A stretch of DNA of 64,000 nt, taken from Luscinia megarhynchos (lineage: Eukaryota; Chordata; Aves; Passeriformes; Turdidae). This document shows positions 25,191 to 38,760 of this stretch, piece by piece (positions within the stretch are counted from its first letter, which is position 1; every line of letters starts with the position of its first letter). Below the pieces are notes generated by a model that ran no database searches, was not told where the DNA came from, and was given only the letters and a program-made list of their open reading frames with translations. Position numbers and translations under genes: made by a program. The stretch spans positions 9,098,146 through 9,162,145 of the forward strand of contig JAPFBE010000002.1 of assembly GCA_034336665.1 (NCBI GenBank). The letters run 5' to 3'.

Positions 25191-28100
25191 ATCACATCAC
25201 CTATGAATTGTGGGGTTTTTTTCCACACATTTTTACCTCATGGTAACAATGGGCCAGCATCACTTTAGAGGAGGACTGTGCAAGAAAGGCAAGAAGGTCT
25301 GGGTCCTGCTCATGGACTGGCTCAGCTGCAGGAAATGCTGGGAAGCCAGCTCCAGGTAGCTCTGAAAAGAGAAGGGACAAACACTTGTGAACCTGCAGGT
25401 TCCAGGTTTTGTAATCCTGATTCATCAGAATCCACAGCATGAGTGCCAGGCTGCAGGAACTCCAAGTCAGCCCAGGCTGGTTTCCATGCAGAGGACACAC
25501 AAATGAAGCCTCAGTGTTTGAAGGCATGCTGTCTGCATGAAGCCTTGTGCCAGTAGACTGGAAGACAGCAAGTCCTTATGCCTCTTAATTGCAAAGTTTG
25601 AGTGAGCCCACACAAAGATATTGAAACAACAGGCCAGCCTAGCTCTTACCTCATTGCAAAGACAAAAATACCCAGCCCAAAACAGCAAGAAGAAAAAAAC
25701 ATCAAAGACTTCTAACAGCAATGGAGCAATTGTTACTGATTTTGGAATTGGTTATTGTATTTTAGCATAAATACTTTTCCATTGCTCTGTTTTTATTAAA
25801 ACAGAACTTCTTTCTTTATTAAAACACTCTCTCTTCATCCACTTCATGTGCTCACTGCAAATGAACACAAGTAAATATACTGGGGACTGGAGAGTTTAGC
25901 TAATGTTTCCAGCTCTCATGGGTTGGAATTTGATTTTTAGTGGCCTCTGAAATTTACAGCCAGGTCTTTCATCTACCTGGAATTAGAGTTCCATAAATGG
26001 AAGTCTGAATGTGAGAATTCAGGCTTAGGGTGGAGGTTGGGTTTTTTTCTTTTGCGTGTGTAAATCTTAAAAACAAAAAATCTGGTTTTATGTAATGTAT
26101 TAAAATACAAATATGCCTTTCTTTCCCATTAAGAAATATGAGGGCTACCAGGGAGTTTTTCTTCTTTTTAGCCCATAGCTAATATTTCTCACTTTTTCTT
26201 AATCACAGGTATTTCTATAGTAGAAATGCTGCCTGTGTAGTGTAGCATTCAAATGTCTTTCATAGATAATGCTCAATACATTTAGATGCACTATGTTGCA
26301 AGAGAATTTTTACTCTCCATTAATACTTATTGGTTTTGGTATGTGTAAAGTTAGTTAGAGATAACACTTCTCTTACCATGATTAGACAGCTCCATGATAT
26401 TTCAGCCACTTGTTCCATCTCTGCCTCTGACTTCACCAAAATTTCAAGCAAACAAGTTAACAGCCAGTAATAGAATAAATAGAAAAGTGGCTTGAAAACA
26501 TTTCAAATATTTTCCTTAACTTGTACTTGGAAAAAAATGCCATTCCATTTTTTGTTTAAAAATAGCAATTCTAATGCTAAGGCAGGAAACTCATTGAAAT
26601 ATCTTCTTTTCTGCACAAAATCTATATGGTTGAATATACATTTCCCAATATCATCATCTGCATGAAAAGAAATTTTTTTCTACATATTTTTGTAGAGCCT
26701 AGTTTTATTTGGATGACCAAGGAGGAGGAGGATGGAATTGTAGTCCCAATTCCATTTTACTAATATAGAGAAACCAGCTAGTATTACGACTATTTTACTG
26801 TTTCTGTCTTTAAGACCCTAACCAGTGTTTTATTGCAGCATTTCAGCTCCTTGTGTGCCAAGCATACTTCCTTCAGGCTGTAACAGAAGAATCCAGAAAG
26901 TTTGTTTTGTTTCCTTCATTTTGGAACAGTTTTTTGGTTTTTGTTTTTTGTGGGTTTTTTTGGCAGTAACTTTAGTTATTGAAACAGCTGTATTTCAAGT
27001 GTGCAAAAGAACTAGCTCATCAATGTGCATGTCTTCAACCATATGTTTTGAAAACTAACAATCAGTGAACGTTTTGAGTAACAGACATCCTGCAGCTGTA
27101 TAAGAAAATTTAAGTAACAATACTTACATCACTATACAGCCTATGCCATCTATGACTTATGTTGCTCAAGCATTTGCTATAAACACTATCCCAAAGTGAA
27201 CATTTTTACTAGTCTTTCTAAGCTCAGAACATTCATAGGGATTACCCTTGGAGCAATTGCATGAAGTGGATTTCTTCTGCCTCCATTATTTTCATCAGTC
27301 TATAACATAATGTTAATCAGTGTTTGACAGGAAGCCATTTCTGTGGACAGAAAAACAGCATTTTGAATCTCTCCCTTTCCAACAGTGAAACTTAAAACCT
27401 TTTCAATTTTTTTTTTTAATAAAAGGAAAAGACAACAAATAAAAGAACAAATGAAATTGAGATGTTTTCACACATATATGGAGTGCTTCTTCATGCCATG
27501 GCTAATAGACTCATGGACCACCTCACCAAAGAACATGATAGATGGTAATGTTTATGTGAGCTCAAAAGAGATCAGACAAGTTCTCTATGGAGAAACATCT
27601 TCAAAAGCTACTAATAACAAATAAACAACATTCATCTTAGGAAATCACTGGACCTGAAATTGTATTGTGTCCTCAGCATCTGCCTGTTTCATTATTTCTC
27701 CAGGTATGTACCATTGTCAGACAGAATGCAGCACTGGGTCTGGTCTCACAAAAGCACTGTGCTCTGACAACAACAGATAAAGGAACTGTGACATTCACAT
27801 AAGGCTGGGGTTGCAGTGCCCAAACCCTGTGCTTCAAGCTCATTTTTCCACATCTGCAGGAAATGAGTACAAGAGTACTGCCAATACTGGGACAAGTCTC
27901 ACTCTTGTCCTTGAGTTAGGAAAATTACCCTGAGGCTAAGAAGCCACCCATTAGCTGAAGCAGAATTAATTTCCCACATAATGTTCCATTTCATTGAAAA
28001 GTTCCTGTTCAAGCCTAGTGACAGCATGACACTAAAGTGCAGTGGATGATGCATGGGTTTGTACAGCAATTAGAGGATCCATTTAAAGTTTATTCTGTTT

Positions 28101-28385
28101 ATATTTCTTTTCATCCTCATATAATTTATAAATAATTTACATTTTCATTCAATAGATTGCATTAGTGTATTTTGAGTATTACCAATGCCTTGGTATCATC
28201 TTGGTTCAAGAATCCTCTAACAAGTCAGTCTCAAAAATTTGCTTTTGTTTCAGGCAACTCCTTATTTCTGCTTCAAATGAAGTTAAAACGAAAACGTAGT
28301 TAAAAAATCAACAACTTCCTAAAGTGTAAGAGTTATTAGACAGAAGTTCAGACAGAAGATTCTCACTGGGTATGTGCCTGATTAT
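25191..28385. other. Stretch without recognisable gene
   Basis: Includes a somewhat GC-richer part at 25230-25530 in which a 108-codon minus-strand frame (25201-25527) is open but unrecognised. A T/G-rich run occurs at 26930-26962. No gene or repeat family identified. Confidence 0.5.
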
Positions 28386-28436
28386 TAAAAACAAACAAAC
28401 AAAAAAACCTCAAAACAAACAACAACAACAAAAAGA
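28386..28436. repeat. A-rich (CAAA/CAA)n simple repeat
   Basis: A run of acaa and aca units with short A homopolymers. Low-complexity sequence, no sign of an attached retroposon. Confidence 0.85.
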
Positions 28437-30845
28437 AGTCCTATTTACAATGATTGCTTATGAGCACTGAAGCCATATTTGTTCTTTTTATTTATGCTTC
28501 CTTTAATGGTTAAGGTACTATGATTTAATATTGTTTTATTGTTTCCATATTACAGGAAATACTATTATTTGCATTCTGGTGTTGGTTTGTTCCATCCCAG
28601 TTTGACTTCATTCAAACTGAAACACGAGGAACTTGTTCTTGAGTCATCTCCCTTTGCTATATAAAGGCAAAACCAATTTTAAAAGTTATACAAAATGGGG
28701 GCTGCTTGAGAATTAACCTACACTGTTGGGGGAAAATAAAGCCTTAAGGTGATATCTCACCACTTACTATCACCTCTGGTTTGAAACAGGAAGGAATTTC
28801 TCTGCACATATTGCAAAGACAAGTGAGAGAAGATGAAAGGAACGGGATCTTTCTTTCTAGCAGATGAAAAAGATGTTCAGGACTTAGTTCATGATAAGCA
28901 TTATCTTAGGTCAAGTGTCTGCAAAATGTCAATCACAGCCAAGATTCACTCAATCCATTGTATGGGCTGAATTATGTGATTGAACACTTTGGGATACACT
29001 GTTTTAATTTTCCATGTGATGAAGAGCACTAAGTTTTGATTTTGGTACTATTATTTTGTGCACAACACTGTTAAAATCCATTATGAAAACCAGATGAGAT
29101 TGTTAGTAAAAGGAGGAGAAGCACTCCTTCCCCTGTGTATGCTGGTGAGACAAGTCCAGAGATACAGACAGATCTGGAAGCTGCAGCTCATGCAGAGAAA
29201 GGAGCAATGTGTTGAATTGACAGGAAGGTCCCAGCCAGGCCTTCAGAAGGTCCAAAGAACAATTTTTTTGGGTAACTAAGGGCAACTAAGTCTAAGACAC
29301 TGTAGAAAGTAAATTCTTTCTTGCAAGAACAAAGTCTGCATGGAGTGTCCCAGCTCTCATTTGATGAATTTGGCTTTCAGAAGTTTAGAAATCTTTTTGG
29401 TACCCCAATATAACAGTTCAGGTAAAGTGACCTTAAGAGATCAGACCAGCTTTCAGAAGATACACCTTGGGTTTCTTTAACATGCAGTTTATTCCAGTTC
29501 ACAAACAAATCCTGCAAGCTTGGCTTTGGTCACAGACTAGTTGTTTTAAGCCTCAGCTTGGAGTCAGACTGGATATCTGCTGGAGCAGGAAAGCACAAGA
29601 GTCCTGCATGCTTACATGCTATCTTTGCTCCTTCTGACAGGGTCACAGCATGCTGTAGGCTGTAGTGCAAGGGATCAGAGTCCAGCAGAGTAGGAAGGGT
29701 ACTGTGGAGGTTGCTTCCAGGACACACTTGAACAAAACTGCTCCAATTGTTTCATATTAATACGAAATTAAATCCTTTCTCCAGAGGCAGTTGAAGATGA
29801 ACTCTAGAAGAAAAATAAAATGGGATTTGGATGGGAAATTATGGTTTCCTCAGGACTGAATTTAAAAATAAAAGCAGTGAGTAATACTTTGCTTTGGCAC
29901 TGAATATATACTGATGATGGGCATGAACACTGATGCTAAGAGTTTGAGTGTTCACAAGTGCTTCATAGACAATGATCAAGAGGGTCATGATTCCTTTGCT
30001 CAAGAGCTATCTTCAGGCAAAATAAACAAGGCATCTAACCTTGACTCCAACAAAGATATCTGCTATGTCCTTGGGAAGTGTGGTGTGTGTCACTAGTTCT
30101 TTTACTTGTGTACTCATACCTGCTAGTGGGTTTAATTCCCACTTTTTAAGAAAGTGATGAAAAGCTGTGCTGTAGGAGACACAATCTCCCCAAAAGGCAA
30201 GTTATTCCTGCCCAGTTCTAAAAATCTCAGCTATATCCACATGCATTTTAAGAACAATTTGGGGTAACTTTGGTACTCAGCTTACAATACATCAGATTAC
30301 TCATAGGTTTTAGGATGACCCAGCAGAGAAAACAAGTCACCTTAGAAGAAGAAGGGCTTGCAAATCAAGATATTCATTCATTCATTTATGTTTGTTTCAT
30401 CACAGCAAATAAATTACTTCATTCAGCGAGTAATTCAGAACACGAAACTTTCCTCCTGCAACTTAAAAATACATTTTTCACCAAAAACTCTCTAAATTTC
30501 AACTGAACCAATGAAGTTCATAAATTATCCCTATAAACAGGAATGCCAAGAAGTCTCACTTTTTAGAGACTTAAGCCAATGTCTTATTTTTTCCACCCAA
30601 ACCCTGAGTAGTAAATGCCTGTTAAGGATCAAATGCACCAAAGCATAAACATAGCTATTTTCTTTTAAAGAGGAAGAGAGGATTTCAATAAAATTATATC
30701 ATGATGTAAGACATTAAACCAAAAACTACATAATGAAATGTTTTAAATGGAGAAAACATTTAAATTAAGTCTATCTGAAGTACCAGCTGAAGTGTACAAC
30801 TTAAGGCACCACAGAACACATACAGTGGAAATGAATCTCAAAGTT
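28437..30845. other. Stretch without recognisable gene
   Basis: No repeat family recognised. Short open frames (up to 78 codons at 30270-30506) have no visible domain or context. Confidence 0.5.
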
Positions 30846-30880
30846 CATAGAATCATAGGATGCCTTAGCAAGGAAAGCAG
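30846..30880 (-). mobile_element. Minimal CR1 tail remnant
   Basis: The sequence ttcatagaatcataggatgc is the reverse complement of the CR1 octamer tail, followed by only a few bases that could fit the CR1 3' end. Either an extremely truncated insertion or a chance match. Confidence 0.35.
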
Positions 30881-33800
30881 TTTGCATACTTTTAAAACTT
30901 CATTATAATCTTAATTATTGTCTTTATTATAATCTTACTCATTGCAATATTTTATTAAAAAGCTCATTATGCTGTTATTATTTTAACTTACAGAAAATAA
31001 GTATTTTAACTCAGATGCCATTAGCTGGACATGAATAATAAAAATCTTCAAAGTTTTTCTTTGGCACCTCTAAAAATGTTCTAAAGAGAGCACAAGCCAA
31101 CAGCAATATTTTGCTTTTCTTATCTATTTTTCAAAAGAAATTGTTCATCCACGTGTAGCTGGGTATCAGCAAGTTGATGGTCAAAGATATTTATTAAAGT
31201 AAAAAGAAATAAAAAGTTCCCTTCTGAGAAGCAGAGTTAAATCCTGGCAATGATAAAGTTGAGGTGGGATGAGCAATTTTTTACAGCCAGTAGTCAAAAC
31301 TCTTGGATTTTGGAGCAGTATCTATGTGGGAACTTACAAGAGAAGTGCCAAGTGATTCATCCCCATGCCTATGTTTAACTACAGGCAGCATAACAAATGA
31401 GATTTAAAAATTCAATACAAATACTTTATTTTTATTTTCTCTAAACCTCTCACCAAAGAATGAAAAGGCAGGAATGCCAATTATCCAGTGTAATTTACAA
31501 AAAAAAATCAGAAGGAAAGGAAAACTACAAACCAGAGTGACAAAATGATGTTCTGTTTGGACTTGTCCCCCTGTAATAAAACAGATGAGTACATAACCAA
31601 ATACACAAACTACAACAGTCATTAGTGTCATGATTTGGGAAGGAATCTGGGTCAGGTAAAATCATTACACCTCTGACTAGGAAGTTGTAGTGTGATGTTT
31701 TTACACACAAAACACACACAAAACACTAACTTGCTAATTTTAAGTAAATGTATTAACAAATTTCCTGCAAAAGCAAGACCTCAGAAGTTTACAATGACTG
31801 AAGCTTCCAGACATTTCTAAGCAGCATTTTGCTGTCTCATGATAACACTGGTATAGCAAGCTACTATAACACACTGATATCTGTATTATAGCCCTTTATA
31901 TGTGAGGCTACATGAAATTAAAGATGGCATGCTACGCTTGAGTGTTTCAGAAACTCCCTCTTAAAAAATCCTTGGTCTCATTTATTTAAAAACTAATTAA
32001 TTCATTGACTTGACAACTGTTTACAACTGCATGTTAGCCTACCTCTATACAACACTACAAACAAATAGGTTGTGTGTATGTATGTTTAGTCCCAATAAAC
32101 TGGAATTTCTGAAGTGTACAAGTCTGCAACACAACTAGACGAAATACTCCTCCTTGCTAAGAAGAAAAAAATACCTTTTTTTTTTCCTACCAGATTTAAA
32201 TACATACTGTGTATTTACAGCCTGTTTCTGGCTGACTAAAAGTGATTTAAGAGATAAGGACACATAGAATAGACTCCACAAGAAGATTCATCTTTCTTCC
32301 CTCTTTAAATACATTCATACACTCTACAGGAGACATTTATTTTTCCAGCATAGCTGGAGCCTCAGAGGAATGTTTTCAGTCTGTCAGGGAGATACATCAA
32401 CAAGTCACTAGAGTAGTGCAAAAAAAAGAAGTTCTGTCTACGCCTGTCTTTAGGTGTAAGGCACTGAAATATCAGCTGTGATGCTGTAGCACTTGCTCTG
32501 AATGATAACTCTGTAAGATATAGCTTCCTCATGGGCTGTAAAAAGCACAATGGAAATATTTCACTCATTATTGGTGTGTATCCATCGTAGAAACAAAGTG
32601 CAACTACTTTTACCATAATAATAGTAACATGTCTATGCAATATCCACCTTTTCATAGGGGGATTGAAATGCAAAAACTTGTTAGAAGAATACCATGGACA
32701 AATGTTGCTGAAGAACCACCTCCATTCAGGAAGTCACAGCATGCTGCTCAAACAAGTTACCATAGAACAGCCTCTTATGGCTTTTATGTCTTTACAGAGC
32801 ACTAGCTCTTCTCAAATAAATGTCTGTGAAACAGCAGTTTTGTTCAATTCAGTCACCAGGGAGTGCTGCTCCCACCACTGAGGGCACATGCATAGCACAG
32901 TCCCTTCCAATACCTAAACTTAGCAGAAACAAATATCACACCAGGTACAAAATTCACATCACCAAGTACCCCGTGGGATTTCCCACCAGCATCATGACAG
33001 GGAAAATCTCCTCAGATTTAAAAAATGCCCTGAAGGAGCAGAGGTGTTTCCAAGCACTCCTAACCTCCCGTGGATGGAGTTGCCTCAGCCCATCACAGAC
33101 AGCAAAACAACCCGGAGGACAAGCTTTCATTCACCTGACCAGGTGCTTGGCTCTTCCCAATATTATTGATTTTACTGTAGCTGTACCAGGTTTCTTCCTC
33201 AAGCATTCTTGTTTCCATGTGGTCACTAAACATCTCTAAGTTGTGTTTGCCAATTTTTGGAAATTAATAGAAACAAGACATTAAAATCACCTGAGGAAGA
33301 AAAAAAATGTGGATCTCTCTCTACTGCTCCCTTATTGAAGTTAAGCCTTTCTAAATAAACTCTAAGAAATAACAACAGTTAGTCAAAGGGATGGACAAAA
33401 CCTCTGCATTAATGATAGGCTATCTTTTAAATTTTTCAGTAAATACACATTATGGACAGATTTCATTTTGAATTTCTCATCTGAATTTCTCAGTCTGTTT
33501 CATTATTCCTTTATTTACTGAAAGACAGCAAAGAGAAAAGGGATTCCAGAAATCATGTGTAAATTTCTAGCGTAAATTTTATTTCCTCTACCTTAAACTT
33601 TGCCTAAATTGTCATCAATGGCACCTAAAAGACTGATAAATGTCTTCGTAAAAAAATATTTCTCCCATTGTGCAGCTGTCATATAACTGCCACTGTTCCA
33701 TGCAGTGGTGACACTTCGAATAGAGATAGTTTTCTGTCTTAATTTTAGAGTGATTGCAGCCCAACAATTTTGGAGAAGTTGGCTTTTATTAGAAATATTT

Positions 33801-36800
33801 TCTGGATGAAGCTTGGAAAGCACAGATGCAGGTGTCACACTGGAGATCAGTAGCTGGAATGTAGGATGTCACAAAAAAGGGAACTTGGAGCTTGTAATAT
33901 TCCATTGATCAAACAAGACAGGCTGCTAAATATAAAGAAAATTAGTGATGATGTTACAAAGAAAAATACACTATGAAGAAGAGCTTGACTTCCTATCCTA
34001 TGTGAAAAATATTCCTAGAGGCAGATCTCACTGTGTTCTTCCAGGCTTGTGTATAAAAAATCTTACTCTTTCCTCTTAGCATTTATATGCTTTTCACATG
34101 GATAGATTGAGCTATTTTCATCCATTCCCAGCAGGGTAGCTAATTTGTTAACATGGCAGGAGGGATGGAGAAAAAATAAATAAAACCAGAAAACCAGAAG
34201 CACTTTTTAAAATAAACAATATTTATTTATCCTAATAATGCCAGTGTAGTTGCAATAAAATGCATTAAAGGAACCACAGCAAACAGAAGAATAGATAACA
34301 TGATATTACTTTTTCTCATTTTTCTCACTGTGAATATTTTCAGCTAGATTCTGTTCCATGTTTTATCTGGTTGTCAACTCTTCAAGTTAACAGCAGAGTG
34401 AGGAACCACATGTAACTACTCTCAGCCCAGACCTATGAAACCAGCAATGGTTACATTCATCTGCTTTCCTTCCTCTCAATCCTGGGACCAGCTATTCTAA
34501 AAAAGACAGGAGCTGCCGAATCAAGGGGAGAAATCCCATCCTCATCCTCCCTGACAGGGGAGCACCCACAGTGGTCAGCAGCCAGTGCACCTGCAGAATA
34601 ACATCCAAGAGAGGCTGGGAAACAGGAGATGCCAGTGCCACCCTGCTCATGGGCTCTGTGCTGCTGGGAAGGCTGACTAGAGCAGGGCTCTCTGAAGGTG
34701 ATTTCTTGTGAAATTTTTCATCATCTTGAAGTTGCTTCTGGTTTAGAGGATTGAAACTGAGTCTTCTTCCTCCATCACCACAATATTGGTTTTTTTTATT
34801 ATTATTTAAGGGAAATTAAAAGGTTGGATGTTTGTTTTAATAGGAGAGCAATAGTAATAGTTATCAAAACAAAGCCTTTTCTAGGAAGAGAATATTGTTC
34901 CAAAAAAACTCCAACACCTTCTCCACCAAGAAACAAACTACAGCTACAATGAGTCAAGTGACCATCCCTGAGGCAGAGAACCCTGTGCCTCCCTTCCCCA
35001 CCATCACAATTGCTTCTCAAAAAAACTCAGCCTTAAATTCTCGCATCACATCACCATAAGCACAAGCTTTGCTGTTAGTGGCATAAACACAGGAGATGCA
35101 GATCAAATGCAGGCAGTGTGCAGACTGCTTCTCAGTAAATCAAAGCAAGTCTCTTGAGAATGGAGCTGTGCAGGAGAGGTTTGCACTATTCATTGTTTTG
35201 ATTTGCATGGAGAATGGACAGCCATAGCAACCATCAAACTTGGGAAAAATGCTATTTTCAAACATCCTTTCCCCCATCTGGACCTCTATTTTGTGCTCTC
35301 ACATCATCAAATATCAGGTTTTTGGTGGAATTCCACCTGCTCCTGAAGTTACTTAACCACAGTCTATGCTATCAAAAATCAGCTGTCAATTTTCACAGGC
35401 TACACAGCAGCTGCACAGTGATGAGATCCACACCATATTCCTGACAAAACCAGTATTTTTTAACTAGCAGCCTGGTTAGTTTTCTGAAATTTTTGTCTAC
35501 AAATACACCTTCCTTAACACAGTACATGGATAGCATAATACTGAGGATGTCTATTTTCATGGGGTGAGAAAAGTCAGGGGTAAAGCATTCAAAACAGATG
35601 GCAAAATCAGGTATTGAATAAATTAAATAATTGCTATTGAGTGGTGGCCTCAAGTGAGGAGAGGAAGAGAAAATAATGGAAAATTTTGACAAAAAGTTGA
35701 CATATAAGAAATTTTGATCCCAGATCTGAAATCTAACCATGGTTCTTTTTGGATACAGCTCTCTCTCTGAAGTGAAATAAGCTCCTTGCAATCAGTGTCA
35801 GTGACTTACTGATGAACTCAAATTGGCCACCAAGTCTTGTGGATTCTGAAGGTGCCTCAGGCTGGTGAAAAGGGACAATACAGGAAAGTAGCTGCAGGAA
35901 GTGAATGAGTCCTGCCCAAGAGCTGCAAACTCTGAAAATCCCACCCACAGGGCAGATGAGACACTAGGACCAAAGTTCAGCTGTAAATCCCAGACCTAAG
36001 CAGTCCCATGTGAGAGAAAAATGCTTTTGGATTCTGTGCTAAATCCAAAATTGTCAGTGCTACAAAATTTCCATGACAGATCTTCCCCAGCTGCCCAGCT
36101 CTCAAAGCAGGAAGGACTAAAGCAAGCTGAGGCCAGCTCCCAAGAGAGCCTGGAAAATCTTTGCTCAGATACAGAGAAATTATACACATGATGCATATTC
36201 TGAACCTAGACTGTCTTTCATCAAACAAATCATAAAGGTATAAAAGACTGATATTGGATGGTGTAGCCTTCAAATGTTTATAAACATCTTGGAAAAAGAT
36301 TCCCAACAAGCAACCAGTATAAAATACCTCTTGACTGAAATGAAAAGCTACAATAAACTTCTACTGCAAATTCAAAAGTCTAAGAAACTGAGTGGAGAGC
36401 ATATACCAATTTTACTATTTAGGAAGAAAAAGAAGGCAGGCTCTGTAGACTATTTGGCTTTTTTCTCCTAAGAAAACAAGTTATGATAAATAGTGCACAG
36501 AAATTACTCTGTATAGATTCAAGAGGGAATCTCTCACTGGGAGAAGAGGACAAGTGACACTTCACTAAGCACAGATCAGCATGGTTTCTATAAGGACAAG
36601 GAAGGTGAGATTTTTCAAAACATTCCCAGAAAAAACACTCCTTAAGGGTGAAACAGAAGAGCCAAAGCCTCCTATAGACTTCAGACTGCAGTGTAAAAAA
36701 TCCACTCTTGCTCAGGAACGCATGCAAAGGACATCTCCAAGATACTTCTCACTGGAGTAACTTGGAGAGCTTGCTCCCAAACTTGTTGCAATAAGGCGTG

Positions 36801-38195
36801 GGAAAACACAGGCCACAGACTATTTTCAGAACAAATAAAAAGTCTGTAAAGAAAAAAATATGTGGTTGTAGCAGCAGAAAAATAACTTCATTTAAACAAT
36901 AGTGTGAAATGTGCAAATAAAGGTTTTTCATAGATTGAGCTGCATGCTCATCAATGCTTCTCTCCAGCCTTACATGACAAATCTCTTCAGAAGATTTTTT
37001 GACAGAGATTAATCACAGCTATGACAAGATCTTTCAACAAAATCATGCTGAAAATAAAGAAAAATAAAAAAAAATCAGCTGTAGATTCCTAATCCTGAAT
37101 GGACTGAATACCGTGTAGTCCATCATGTGCACACTGCTATAGTACCTTGAAGAAGGACAAAGAACATTCTAAAAATACCTTGGGAGGTGAAAAAATGCAA
37201 TTTTTTTAGGAAAGCTGAAAGTCTCTTGGGCGTGTAATATTCAGAAGTCAAAAGTTCTGTTCCTTGGCATACTGCACTGGTGCCCTTTACATTTTCATCT
37301 AAATGATTGTGAGAGGTTGTCATATTGTGTGAAATATCAAAGGTCAGATTTTTCTCCTTGTGGTTTCCTGTGCACTCTTCATTAACTCCAAGATATTTTC
37401 CAAATCATGTTTTAAATTGGTAATATCTGATGAATTTAACCAAATACCTAAGGTTTGCTAAAGGCTTTTTCAAAGCAGAAAAACTGATATGGGTATTTCT
37501 TTTCTGGGGGGAGAATTGTGCAGATCTGCAGTTCAATATATCTGAGTCTCACTCAAGCTGTGGGGCACTTGAGAACACACTCAAGAAATAACCACAAGCT
37601 TCTGATCAGCTGAGTTGGGGCATGTTACTTGATTTCTGCTGACCTGCCTGAGTCCTTGTGCAACTGGAGATCCTTGCAGGGTGAAAGCTCCACACCCCAA
37701 GAGAAGCCCATCTCTCCCTCTCAAGGAACAAAACATAATTCAATGGCTAAGCAACAGGAATTTGGAAAAAAAGCAGGAGAGTAACCTTCTCTCTGTGGGG
37801 GCTTTCTACACAAACCTGTACATGGAGATAGAAAAGACAGATTTGCAGAGATGTTTATGGGAGAGGTTCAGGTTGCCTATTCCCAGGCATACAGTGCTTT
37901 TTGGCACTGCTCAGAGCATCCCAGACACCCACATGGGCTGGCAAATGTGTGTGACACAAGACCTCCTGGCATCTGTATCCCTCTGGAGTGGCAGCCACAG
38001 GCCACACAGGCTGCTCCATAGTGCCTGAGGTAGCATCAGGTATCTTAAACACTTGGGGTCTGAATTTTTGCAGCCTAGTGCTGACCTAGCAATTCTGGAT
38101 TCCTGAATGAGATGCAGATTCTGCCTTAAAAACAAAGAGAGGAGTATCTCAGAATAACAATAACCTCATTGGAGTGGGAATCTTCCTAGAGCTAA
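30881..38195. other. Long stretch without recognisable gene
   Basis: About 7.3 kb. Open frames of 103 codons (32362-32673, minus), 139 codons (32820-33239, plus), 132 codons (35393-35791, minus) and 115 codons (37681-38028, plus) are the longest. None has a recognisable domain, transmembrane pattern, conserved start context or neighbour relation, and several have competing frames on the other strand. Slightly GC-richer patches occur at 34440-34700 and 37860-38040. No repeat recognised. Confidence 0.5.
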
Positions 38196-38760
38196 CCATA
38201 GAATCATAGAAACTTTTTGGTTGAAAAAGACCTCTAAGGTCTTTTGAGTCCAACCATTAACCTAACAATGCCAAGCCCACCACTAAACCCTGTCCCTAAG
38301 TGCCAGACCTACACACCCCTTAAATATCTCCAGGGATGGTGACCCAACTCCTTGCTCAGTCTGCTCCAGTGTGTCACAATGCTTTCAGTGAAGGAATGTT
38401 TCCTAATATTCAATCTAAACCTCCCATCATGCAACCTAAAGTCATTTCCTCCTGTCCTACCCTCTTTTCAGGTGCTTGTGGAAAGCAATAAATTCCCCCA
38501 GAGCCTCCTTTTTTGAGGCTAAACACCTTCAGTTCCATCAATTGTTCCTCATCCAACTTGTGCCTCAGATCCCTCACCAGAATTGTTTTCCCTTCTCTGG
38601 ACATGCTTCTTGCAGTGAGGGGCAAAAAAGCACAGAATTCAAGGTTCAGGCTCACCAGGGCTGAGTACAGGAGGAGAGAACATCCCCAGTCCTGCTAGCA
38701 GAGCCAAATGCATTGCATGGCCATGTGTTAAATTTGGTCCTCTCCTGGCACCTATCTCCT
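38196..38760 (-). mobile_element. CR1 LINE 3' region with tail
   Basis: Opens on the plus strand with catagaatcatagaaac, the reverse complement of the CR1 octamer tail, then ggttgaaaaagacctctaag and tccaaccattaacctaac. It continues through ctccagggatggtgaccc, gaatgtttcctaatattcaa, ctaaacctccc and cctcctgtccta, a complete CR1 3' untranslated order. Toward the right, ctctggacatgcttc and tcaccagggctgagtacagg extend toward the coding part. The left end is therefore the true 3' terminus and the element is 5'-truncated near 38760. No open frame. Confidence 0.9.

Noticed and set aside
28386..28436. Poly(A) tail of a processed pseudogene
   Set aside because: No retroposed coding sequence lies upstream; the tract is a CAAA-type simple repeat.
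32820..33239. 139-codon plus-strand open frame
   Set aside because: No domain, mixed composition, and no splice or promoter context.
35393..35791. 132-codon minus-strand open frame
   Set aside because: No recognised family; similar-sized chance frames occur throughout the window.
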